A stretch of 64,000 nucleotides of DNA from SH-MAG3 sp035461245 (GTDB lineage Bacteria; Gemmatimonadota; Gemmatimonadetes; Longimicrobiales; RSA9), in contig DATHVP010000137.1 of assembly GCA_035461245.1 (NCBI GenBank), positions 1-64,000 on the forward strand, read 5' to 3'. Shown one piece after another: positions 15,600 to 23,090 of the stretch (within the stretch, counting starts at the first letter, position 1; the number at the start of each line of letters is the position of its first letter). Below the pieces are notes generated by a model that was not told the origin of the DNA, did not search any database, and was given only the letters and a program-made list of their open reading frames with translations. A program made the translations under genes and the position numbers.

Positions 15600-16886
15600 A
15601 TGTCCGCCAAGCGCCGTGACTACCGCCACCGTACCGTCGGTGGCCAGAAGCTGCATCCCGAGACGCTCATGATGGGCTACGGCTACGATCCGCTGCTGTC
15701 GGAGGGCGCGCTGAAGCCACCCATCTTCCATACATCCACCTTCGTATTTGAGAACGCCCAGGCCGGCAAGTCCTTTTTCGAACTGGCCTATGGCATCCGG
15801 CAGCCGGAGCCGCGTGAAGTGTCGGGGCTCATCTATTCGCGCATCAACAACCCGGACCTCCAGGTGCTGGAGGAGCGGCTCTGCCTGTGGGACCAGGCCG
15901 AGTCGGGGCTGGTCTTCTCCAGTGGAATGAGCGCCATCGCCACGACGCTGCTGACGTTCCTGCGACCGGGCGACTGCATCGTTCACAGCGAACCCGTATA
16001 CGGTGGTACGGAATTCCTGCTTCACAAGGTGCTGCCCCAGTTCGGTATCCATCGGGTGGGCTTCCGTGCCGGCGCCATGGACGAGCTGGAGAGGGCGGTT
16101 AAGTCAGCACAGGAGCAGGGTCGCGTGCGCATGATTTACGTTGAGACGCCGGCGAACCCGACCAACGCACTGGTGGACATACGCGCCTGCGCAGACATGG
16201 CGGCAGGGATCGCCGGCGATGATGGTGACGGTCCCGTCGTCGCCGTGGACAACACATTCCTCGGGCCCCTCTGGCAGCAGCCGCTGGACCACGGCGCGGA
16301 CCTAGTGCTCTACTCGCTGACCAAGTATGTCGGAGGTCACAGCGACCTCATCGCCGGCGCGTGCCTGGGCGCTGAGAAGCACATCGCGCAGGTGCGCGGC
16401 ATGCGCACCATCTTCGGCACCATGGCCGACCCCATGACCGGGTGGCTGGTACTGCGTTCCCTGGAGACGCTGAAGCTCAGGATGACGTGCGCCATGAAGA
16501 ACGCCCGTTATGTCGCAGAGTTCCTGGCGGACCATCCCAAAGTCCGAAAGGTCTACTATCTCGGCTTTCTCGATGAAGACACGGCGGACTACGAAATCTA
16601 CCGACGCCAGTGCAAGGCACCGGCGCCAACGTTCTCCTTTGAAATTGATGGCGGTGAGCAACATGCCTTCCGTGTGCTGGATGCGCTTGAAGTCATCAAG
16701 CTGGCAGTGAGCCTCGGCGGCACGGAGTCACTGGCGGAGCATCCCGCGTCCATGACGCACGCGGATGTCACCGTCGAGCAGAAGGAACGGCTGGGGATCA
16801 GTGACGGAATGATTCGCTTGTCAGTGGGCGTGGAGCACCCGGAGGACCTGATCGCGGATCTGCGGCAGGCGCTTGACGTTCTGTGA
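15600..16886 (+). CDS. Cys/Met-metabolism PLP enzyme (cystathionine gamma-synthase / methionine gamma-lyase family)
   Basis: 428 residues, fold type I PLP enzyme. Seen: 'FHTSTFVFEN', 'YSRINNPDLQVLEERL', 'GLVFSSGMSAIATTLL', 'HSEPVYGGTEFLL', 'VETPANPTNALVDI', 'AVDNTFLGPLWQQPL', PLP-lysine K242 in 'YSLTKYVGGHSD', and the C-terminal 'SLGGTESLAEHPASMTH' and 'RLSVGVEHPEDLI'. These mark the cystathionine gamma-synthase, cystathionine gamma-lyase and methionine gamma-lyase group; the 'family protein' branch with a long N-terminus and 'GYGYDP' is common in soil bacteria and its exact substrate is not certain. GAGGAGG precedes the ATG at 15600. Confidence 0.9.
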   Translation: MSAKRRDYRHRTVGGQKLHPETLMMGYGYDPLLSEGALKPPIFHTSTFVFENAQAGKSFFELAYGIRQPEPREVSGLIYSRINNPDLQVLEERLCLWDQAESGLVFSSGMSAIATTLLTFLRPGDCIVHSEPVYGGTEFLLHKVLPQFGIHRVGFRAGAMDELERAVKSAQEQGRVRMIYVETPANPTNALVDIRACADMAAGIAGDDGDGPVVAVDNTFLGPLWQQPLDHGADLVLYSLTKYVGGHSDLIAGACLGAEKHIAQVRGMRTIFGTMADPMTGWLVLRSLETLKLRMTCAMKNARYVAEFLADHPKVRKVYYLGFLDEDTADYEIYRRQCKAPAPTFSFEIDGGEQHAFRVLDALEVIKLAVSLGGTESLAEHPASMTHADVTVEQKERLGISDGMIRLSVGVEHPEDLIADLRQALDVL

Positions 16887-16929
16887 GGAGGCCGCCGCGC
16901 CGGTGGCACGGCTAAGGCCGCCCGGCCTT

Positions 16930-17112
16930 CGGCGTGCTAAGACGGGCGGGCGATCAGCTGATGCGGGCGGCGCTGTCTGTTCTGTCGAACATTGCCGAGG
17001 GTGCCGGGGAAGTGAAGGACAAGGAAAACGCCCGGTTCTACCGGATGGCTCGCCGCGTGTTACGAAGCCGCTGCTGCCATCGACCATCTCGTTAGCGTCG
17101 GTGTTCCGGAAA
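16930..17112 (+). pseudogene. Frameshifted remnant of a four-helix-bundle (S23/IVS-type) protein
   Basis: Translating + from 16931 gives 'GVLRRAGDQLMRAALSVLS', then 'NIAEGAGEVKDKENARFYRM' up to about 17055. After a frame change near 17059-17061 the adjacent frame continues with 'YEAAAAIDHLVSVGV' to about 17110. Together they match the bacterial four-helix-bundle family (consensus L..QLrRAA.Si.sNIAEG.gr......aRF...A..S.yE....l......g), the family first noticed in rRNA intervening sequences. The 5' third is missing and the reading frame is broken, so this is a decayed gene. It fills most of the 338-base space between the PLP enzyme and the 180-residue gene. Confidence 0.7.
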
Positions 17113-17144
17113 AGGCAAGACTGCACGTTGCGACGACGTGCTCC

Positions 17145-17211
17145 GGCCTCAGCCCGCCGCAGGCTGGGCAACTCCTGGCCCGCCGCAGGCCGGGCGGCCT
17201 CAGCCCGCCGC
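17145..17211. repeat. Short direct repeats in the decayed intergenic region
   Basis: GGCCTCAGCCCGCCG occurs at 17145-17159 and again at about 17196-17210, with further partial CCCGCCGCAGG copies between them. The repeats lie just after the broken four-helix-bundle gene and look like slippage or recombination debris, not a functional array. Confidence 0.5.
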
Positions 17212-17224
17212 CAGGCGCGGCGCC

Positions 17225-17767
17225 CTACAGACTGTTCAGCAGATCATCGATGGCCCGGGACACCGCGTCCTGTCCCCGGCCTTCGAGCAGGTTCCGGAGC
17301 ATCTCCCGGGCGTCCGCCGCGACATCTTCGTGATTGCGGTTGCCGGCACCACGCACGGCGTTGCCAATGGGCAGCAACGCCAGCTTCGGGCGATCCTCGG
17401 CGTCCGCGTCCACTTCCGTGGGCGGAGGCGGCACGCTGGCGCGCCACGGCTCGCTGTCGGCCTCGTCGTCGGTGTCACCATCCTCGTCGGGCTCGACGGG
17501 CAGAACGAGGCAGACACGCGCCTCGATGTTGCCTTCCTCGTCTTCCGTGGCGGCCAGGGCGACGGACACGGGTTCCCGGAGCAGGCCGTGGATGGCGTCC
17601 ACGGCCTCCGTTGCGACCACGCCGCGCGCCAGCACATGTCCCTCGTAATAGTAACCGAGGGCAATGCTGTCGGCGGGCGTGTCAACGCCGTCCATGGGAC
17701 GGGCTTCCAGGACCACCGGCTGCGGATGAGTCACGACGATGAGTTGCTCCAACGATTCCTCCTGCAC
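17225..17767 (-). CDS. Acidic protein of unknown function
   Basis: 180 residues starting at a GTG. The N-terminal half (1-95) alternates hydrophobic strands ('LIVVTHPQPVVLEARP', 'SIALGYYYEGHVLARG', 'ARVCLVLPVEPDE'), followed by a very acidic linker (about 95-125, rich in D and E) and a helical C-terminus ('DARNMLRNLL'-like, actually 'AREMLRNLLEGRG'). No signal peptide, membrane segment or known motif. It lies downstream of sucA on the same strand but is separated from it by a hairpin, so it is probably its own unit. I do not recognise the family. Confidence 0.6.
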   Translation of the reverse strand: MQEESLEQLIVVTHPQPVVLEARPMDGVDTPADSIALGYYYEGHVLARGVVATEAVDAIHGLLREPVSVALAATEDEEGNIEARVCLVLPVEPDEDGDTDDEADSEPWRASVPPPPTEVDADAEDRPKLALLPIGNAVRGAGNRNHEDVAADAREMLRNLLEGRGQDAVSRAIDDLLNSL

Positions 17768-17853
17768 ATTCCTGCCATGTCTGCACGGGGATTAGCCCCA
17801 CACCCGGCGAAGTGTTCCGCCGAATTGCCGGCCAGCGACCTGCTTCAGCCGCG

Positions 17854-17890
17854 TGTACACCGGACGGTGGCCGGCCCCGTCCGGTGTACA
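17854..17890 (-). terminator. Perfect 13-bp inverted repeat downstream of sucA
   Basis: TGTACACCGGACG (17854-17866) pairs without mismatch with CGTCCGGTGTACA (17878-17890) around an 11-base loop, 5 bases after the sucA stop. No T-run follows on either strand, so it is a 3'-end hairpin that may stabilise the mRNA or aid factor-dependent termination, not a classical terminator. Confidence 0.6.
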
Positions 17891-17894
17891 GCGC

Positions 17895-20696
17895 TCAGCT
17901 GGGTTGCTGCTTCCTGCGGCCGCGGCGCGGCCTTGCACTGGCTTCCATGGCCTCGGAGACGATGCGACGCTGTTCCTTCTCGTGGGCGTCGGCGTAGCCT
18001 TCAGCGGGGCTGGCCCGGTCGGGGCGGCCGATGTAGCGGGGTTCATGGCCGGCTTCCCTGAGCCGCGCCTCGGCGAAGAACCAGGCGCCCATGTTCCGCG
18101 GTTCCTCCTGCACCCACACGATCTCGGCGTCGCCATACATGCCCAGCGCTTCGGCCACTTCGGCCTCGGGCCATGGAAACAGCAGTTCGATGCGGACGAT
18201 GGCGACGTCGTCGGAGCCGGCCTGCTCACGGGCAGCGATAAGGTCGTAGTAGACCTTGCCGGAGCAGAGCACGACGCGCCGTACGGCGCCGGCGTCCACG
18301 GCGTCGTCAGCGATGACCTTGCGGAAGCCGCCGTCGGTGAGGTCGGCGACGGCGCTGGTGGCCTTCGGGTGGCGCAGCAGGCTCTTGGGCGTCATCACCA
18401 CCAGCGGCCGCCGGGCCTCCATCTTCGCCTGGCAGCGCAGCAGGTGGAAGTACTGCGCGGGCGTAGTGCAGTTGGCCACGCGCATGTTGTTCTCGGCGCC
18501 GAGCTGGAGGAACCGCTCGAGGCGGGCGCTGGAGTGTTCCGGTCCCTGGCCCTCGTAGCCGTGGGGCAGCAGCATGACCAGGCGGGAGAGCTGCCCCCAC
18601 TTGGCGCGGCCGGCACTGATGAACTGGTCGAGGATGACCTGCGCGCCGTTGACGAAGTCTCCGAACTGGGCTTCCCACAGGACGAGCGTCCGCGGGGCAA
18701 CCACACTGAAGCCGTATTCGAAGCCCAGCACGGCCAGCTCTGACAGCGGGCTGTTGTGGACTTCGAAGGGCGCCTTCGCCTCGTCCAGGTGCCGGAGGGG
18801 CGTGTAGCGCTCGGCCGTCTCGCTGTGGTGCAGCACGAGGTGGCGCTGGCTGAACGTGCCGCGCTCGGAGTCCTGGCCGGTGAGGCGGACGGGCGTACCC
18901 TCCGCCAGCAGCGATGCGAAGGCGAGCGTCTCGGCATGCGCCCAGTCGAGGCTGCCGCCTTCGGCCACGCTGCGGCTGCGCTTCTGGAGTTGACGGGTCA
19001 GCTTGGGGTTCGGCTTGAAGTCTTCGGGCCAGGTGTGAATCTGGCGGTCGAGAGAAGCCAGAAGGTCCGTTGGCACGCGGGTGTCCACGTCGTCGCGGGC
19101 GGTGCTGCGGTCGTGGTCGTCGGCGCCGTGCTCGGTTTCCGCGGACTCCCGGACCTTCTCCTGCTCCTGAACCAGGCGGTCGTACGCCTGCTGCCAGACC
19201 TTCTCCACCTCTGCGTTGCCGATGACGCCGGCCTCGGCCAGACGCTGGCCCCAGATGAGCCGGACTGTGGGATGCTCGGCGATCTTCCGGTAAAGCGTCG
19301 GCTGCGTGTATGCCGGCTCGTCGCCCTCGTTGTGGCCGAAGCGGCGGTAGCCGATGAGGTCAATGACGACGTCGCCGTGAAACTTCTCCCGGTACATCAT
19401 CGCCAGTCTCACCACGGCGAGGCAGGCCTCGGGATCGTCGGCATTGACGTGGAAGACGGGAATGTCGAAGCCCCTGGCAATGTCGCTGGCGTAGTCCGTG
19501 GAGCGGGACTCGCTGGGATTCGTGGTGAAGCCGACCTGGTTGTTGGCGATGATGTGGAGCGTGCCGCCGGTGCTGTAGCCCTTGAGGCGGGCCAGGTTCA
19601 GCGTTTCGGGAACGACGCCCTGACCGGAGAAGGCGGCGTCGCCGTGAATGATGATGGGCACGACCAGGTTCGGGTCCTGGGTCATCTCGGTGGTAGTGCG
19701 GTCGCACTGTTTCGCCCTCGTCATGCCCTCGATCACGGCGTGCACGAACTCCAGGTGGCTGGGGTTCGGCGCCAGCATGACGGTCAGCGGCTCACCGCTG
19801 CGGGTGGCATAGGTGCCTTCGGCGCCCAGGTGGTACTTTACGTCGCCGGTGCCGGCGGTCTGGGCGTGGATCCCCTCGAACTTGGCGAGGATCTCACCAT
19901 AGGGCATGCCCAGAACGTGGGCGAGGACGTTGAGGCGACCGCGGTGGGCCATGCCGATCGCGACCTCGGCGGCGCCGGCGGTGGCGGCTCGCTCGATGGC
20001 CAGGTCCAGCATGGGCACCATCATGTCGGTGCCCTCGATGGAGAAGCGCTTGGCGCCCAGGTACGCGCGGTGGAGGAACTGCTCCAGCGCTTCCACCTCG
20101 GTGAGGCGGTCCAGGAGCCGGGTCTGCTCCTCGGCGCTCAGCGCCTGGCGGTGCGCGCCGGACTCGATCTGTTCCCGCAGCCATTCCCGGTGGGTGGGAT
20201 CCTCGAGGTGTTCGTACTCGTAGCCGATGGTGGCGGTGTACGTGCGCTGCAGCCATTCCAGGACCTCGCCCATGGTGGATTCGGGCAGGTCATCAATGAG
20301 GGCGGACGGCACGGTGTCGAGGCCTTCCCTGGAGATACCGTGGAAGTCCGGCGTCAGCATGGGGTGGCCGGGCGGCTCGCTGCCCAGCGGGTCAAGCCGG
20401 GCGGCGCGGTGGCCATGGAGCCGGTAGGCGTCCACCAGTTCGCCGGCGGCGCGGGCGGCCCGGAGCTGCATGAGCGACGGTTCGCCGGCACCGTCTGAGG
20501 ATGGCGCGTGTGCCGCCGGTGCGGCGCCGCCATTCAGACCGGCACGCCATTCGGCGCCCAGCAGGCCGTTGGTGCCCTGATCGGTTTCGAAGAGGCGTCG
20601 CCAGGTCTCGTCCACGGCCCCCGGATTCTGGAGGTACTGCTCGTAGACGGCCTGGACGTAGGCGGCGTTGTATGTGTCGAAGACGTTGCGAGACAC
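17895..20696 (-). CDS. sucA: 2-oxoglutarate dehydrogenase E1 component
   Basis: 933 residues, the usual size of the thiamine-diphosphate E1 subunit that decarboxylates 2-oxoglutarate and passes the succinyl group to the E2 lipoyl domain in the TCA cycle. Seen: the N-terminal E2-binding helix ('NAAYVQAVYEQYLQNPGAVD'), 'GMAHRGRLNVLAHVLG', 'DVKYHLGAEG', 'NPSHLEFV' and 'HGDAAFSGQGVV' (ThDP/Mg site), 'IGYRRFGHNEGDEPAYTQP', and C-terminal 'FVNGAQVILDQFI' and 'VQEEPRNMGAW'. A GTG at 20696 starts the N-terminal helix at the right place. E2 (sucB) and E3 are not adjacent. A good sigma70 promoter lies at 20784-20812. Confidence 0.95.
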   Translation of the reverse strand: MSRNVFDTYNAAYVQAVYEQYLQNPGAVDETWRRLFETDQGTNGLLGAEWRAGLNGGAAPAAHAPSSDGAGEPSLMQLRAARAAGELVDAYRLHGHRAARLDPLGSEPPGHPMLTPDFHGISREGLDTVPSALIDDLPESTMGEVLEWLQRTYTATIGYEYEHLEDPTHREWLREQIESGAHRQALSAEEQTRLLDRLTEVEALEQFLHRAYLGAKRFSIEGTDMMVPMLDLAIERAATAGAAEVAIGMAHRGRLNVLAHVLGMPYGEILAKFEGIHAQTAGTGDVKYHLGAEGTYATRSGEPLTVMLAPNPSHLEFVHAVIEGMTRAKQCDRTTTEMTQDPNLVVPIIIHGDAAFSGQGVVPETLNLARLKGYSTGGTLHIIANNQVGFTTNPSESRSTDYASDIARGFDIPVFHVNADDPEACLAVVRLAMMYREKFHGDVVIDLIGYRRFGHNEGDEPAYTQPTLYRKIAEHPTVRLIWGQRLAEAGVIGNAEVEKVWQQAYDRLVQEQEKVRESAETEHGADDHDRSTARDDVDTRVPTDLLASLDRQIHTWPEDFKPNPKLTRQLQKRSRSVAEGGSLDWAHAETLAFASLLAEGTPVRLTGQDSERGTFSQRHLVLHHSETAERYTPLRHLDEAKAPFEVHNSPLSELAVLGFEYGFSVVAPRTLVLWEAQFGDFVNGAQVILDQFISAGRAKWGQLSRLVMLLPHGYEGQGPEHSSARLERFLQLGAENNMRVANCTTPAQYFHLLRCQAKMEARRPLVVMTPKSLLRHPKATSAVADLTDGGFRKVIADDAVDAGAVRRVVLCSGKVYYDLIAAREQAGSDDVAIVRIELLFPWPEAEVAEALGMYGDAEIVWVQEEPRNMGAWFFAEARLREAGHEPRYIGRPDRASPAEGYADAHEKEQRRIVSEAMEASARPRRGRRKQQPS

Positions 20697-20783
20697 GGTC
20701 CCGGTCCCCTGGCGTTGCACTGGCTGCGTTGTGAAACGCGGCCGCACGACTCGGTCGCACGGCCGGCGTCTGCTCAATCCCTG

Positions 20784-20812
20784 AAGATACGCGATTCGTC
20801 CCGGCGTCTCAA
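20784..20812 (-). promoter_or_regulatory. Predicted sigma70 promoter of sucA
   Basis: On the minus strand TTGAGA (20812-20807) is followed after exactly 17 bases by TATCTT (20789-20784). Transcription would begin near 20777, about 80 bases before the sucA GTG. Found by inspection. Confidence 0.5.
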
Positions 20813-20860
20813 CGCCCGCGCACGGGTGCGGCACGTGGGCGCATGGGCATCAGCCGCATC

Positions 20861-22768
20861 TCAGCGGGTGACGCGCCCGCCGACGGACCAGGCGCGGCCG
20901 GGTGCGGGCCGGTCAGACACGTCACGGTATCGGGTGCCAGTGACGTTGGTGGCGTCCGCGAAGAGCTGCATCCGGCCTGCAGTGTGGGTGACACGCAGGT
21001 CCACCAGGTGCCAGTCTTCGCCACCGGCCCGGTGGAAATGGGCGGCCCGGGCGGTCATGCCGATCCCGGCGACGATGGGCGACGCCAGCTCGACGGCGGC
21101 GGTGCGGGTGAGGGGTCGCAGCGCGTACTTCGATTCCAGGCCGGGCTCCGTGCTGGCGTCCACGTCCAGCAGCGTTCCCCGGAGCGTGAGCGTCGCATTG
21201 GCGAGGTGTGTGGTGAGCGACGTCTCCACTCCCGTGAACGTGGCCCGGTCCACGTTCATGGTGCGCCAGGGTTCGTCGTCGGCGGCGCCCACCGCGCGGC
21301 CCCAGTCAATCATGTCGTCAGCCCGGCGGACGAAGGCGGCGGCATCGAGGCGGACGCCCCGGGCACCGCCAGCCGCTGCGGGATGGCCTGCCGGTTCGAG
21401 GGTGAAGCCGATCTCTGCGGTGCGGGACTTCTCCGCGTCCAGGTCCGGGTTGCCGATGTTGGCAGGATCACTGTAGTAGCGGTCCGTCCACGACGGCGCC
21501 CGGAACCCTGCCGCCGCCGATGCCCGCACCCGCAGAGCCGGCGTCAGGCGCAGCGTGCCGGCCACCGACGGCGACAGGTATGAGCCGAAGGACGAGTGGT
21601 GGTCGAGGCGGAGCCCCACCGTGGCCAGGGCGGACGCGACGTCGCCTGCCGCCAGTTCCCCGAACGCTGCCACCTGGTCCTCCCTCCGATCGCCCAGGTT
21701 GGTGCTGATCAATGACGACAGGCTGGCCTCCGCGCCGCCGGCCAGCTGGACCCTGCCCGCGCCGGGCGCCCAGCGGGTGACCAGTTCCCCCGCCAGCCGG
21801 CGGGACCGGTGAATATTCCTGTATACGGACGGGTCGGTGCGGATGAGGATGAAATCGTCGTCGTGCTGACGAAATGACACGCGGGGATGCACCGTCAATG
21901 CCGACGGCGCACTCTGCCACGCCACCGTGGCGGTGGCCGTGCGCGTCTCCTCGTACGAGTCGAACGGCGCGTAGAAGCCCTCGGCGCCAAAGTCACGGGC
22001 GGCCCAGCCGGCCTCAGCCGCGAGCGTGCCGCTGGCCAGCGGCGCCTCGACGCCGGCGCGGGCCTGGATCACGGCGTGGTCCGTGCCCGGGCGGTGGCCG
22101 TCGGAACGGTCATAGTCGGCGGCCGTGCGCCAGCGCACTGAGGCGGTGCGACCGCGGGCGTCCGCGCCGACGGCGGCGGATCCCCATCTGCCGCCCTGGG
22201 CCCGGGTCGTCAGCACGGGCGAGGCGACAGGTTCCGCCCCTGCAGGCGCCCCGCGGGTGACAATGTTGACTACGCCGCCCACGGCGCCACTGCCGTACAG
22301 GGCGGAGGCGGGGCCGCGCAGGACTTCGATGCGCTCGATGGCGTCCAGCGGAACGGCGACACTCAGGTGGAAGTGGCCGGTCTGATCATCATTGACGGGA
22401 ACGCCGTCCACCATGACAAGGACCTGCTCGAACCCGGAGCCGCGGATGGACAGGTCGGCCTGGGCAGGGGAGCGGGCCAGCAGGTCCACGCCCAGGGTCC
22501 GGGCCAGGACGTCATTGACGGACCGGGCGGGAATCGCCGCGATGTGCCGCCGGTCAAGGATCTCCACGCTGCGCGTTGCCATGGCGGCGCCGCCCATGGC
22601 CCGGGATCCGGCAACGTGGACGGTATCCAGCGGGATGGGTGGCTGCTGGGCGGACGTCGGGGCGAAGCCCAGGAGCGCCAGGAGCAGCGCCGTGGCGGCC
22701 GCGATTGACGCCGGCGCGGCGCGCAGCGGCGTGTCCCATACAAGGGCGGTACGAACGAGTTGGATCAT
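20861..22768 (-). CDS. BtuB-like TonB-dependent receptor
   Basis: 635 residues. Signal peptide about 18-43 ('IAAATALLLALLGFAPTSAQ'). Mature N-terminus begins with a TonB-box-like 'DTVHVAGSR', then a plug (about 60-165: 'DVLARTLGVDLLARSPAQADLS', quoted in part, 'DQTGHFHLSVAVPLDAIERIEVLRG') and a barrel ending 'WSVGGRVTR'. Plug motifs ('IRGSGFEQVLVMVDGVPVND') resemble vitamin B12 and related BtuB-type receptors, but ligand is not proven. It starts at the ATG at 22768; the open frame runs far upstream without homology. It is divergent from mutS. Interest is raised by the B12-dependent photoreceptor gene 25 kb away. Confidence 0.85.
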   Translation of the reverse strand: MIQLVRTALVWDTPLRAAPASIAAATALLLALLGFAPTSAQQPPIPLDTVHVAGSRAMGGAAMATRSVEILDRRHIAAIPARSVNDVLARTLGVDLLARSPAQADLSIRGSGFEQVLVMVDGVPVNDDQTGHFHLSVAVPLDAIERIEVLRGPASALYGSGAVGGVVNIVTRGAPAGAEPVASPVLTTRAQGGRWGSAAVGADARGRTASVRWRTAADYDRSDGHRPGTDHAVIQARAGVEAPLASGTLAAEAGWAARDFGAEGFYAPFDSYEETRTATATVAWQSAPSALTVHPRVSFRQHDDDFILIRTDPSVYRNIHRSRRLAGELVTRWAPGAGRVQLAGGAEASLSSLISTNLGDRREDQVAAFGELAAGDVASALATVGLRLDHHSSFGSYLSPSVAGTLRLTPALRVRASAAAGFRAPSWTDRYYSDPANIGNPDLDAEKSRTAEIGFTLEPAGHPAAAGGARGVRLDAAAFVRRADDMIDWGRAVGAADDEPWRTMNVDRATFTGVETSLTTHLANATLTLRGTLLDVDASTEPGLESKYALRPLTRTAAVELASPIVAGIGMTARAAHFHRAGGEDWHLVDLRVTHTAGRMQLFADATNVTGTRYRDVSDRPAPGRAWSVGGRVTR

Positions 22769-23090
22769 GGCGTCGGTAAAGTGCGGGACGCGGGTCCGGG
22801 ATCGGCGTAATACCGTTTGAATTACGCGAGTGGATAAAGGGCGGCAGCGGCGGGTGTGGCGCAAGGCCGGGGTGCAGACCGGGCGAGGCACGGCGCATCC
22901 TGGCCGGGACGCACTGTTATCGCGGAACCCACAGGCGATCGGCGGATCTTCGAACGGTGGGCGGTGCGAGAAGGCGCTGTCGCCACTTCCTTGTGGCGGA
23001 CGCAACCGCACGCTGCCCTCCGGGCAGATTGCCGCCATGTCGTGTCGCGGCTATCCTTCCCCTTTCGCGGGAACCCCCACAGCAGTGCCC
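22769..23090. other. Divergent intergenic region between the BtuB-like receptor and mutS
   Basis: 322 bases with no convincing gene. It contains a small CTGCCC-TCC-GGGCAG hairpin (about 23013-23027) and GC-rich sequence. I looked on the minus strand for a cobalamin riboswitch core ahead of the BtuB-like gene and did not find one. Promoters for both genes must lie here but none stands out. Confidence 0.4.

Noticed and set aside
17895..20500. Plus-strand frames opposite sucA
   Set aside because: Val/Gly/Ala-rich shadows; sucA motifs are complete on the minus strand.
22769..23090. Possible cobalamin riboswitch ahead of the BtuB-like receptor
   Set aside because: The minus-strand leader has no B12-box core (no GGTG-AATCC or GCCACTG-like block at proper spacing). 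A covariance-model scan would settle it.
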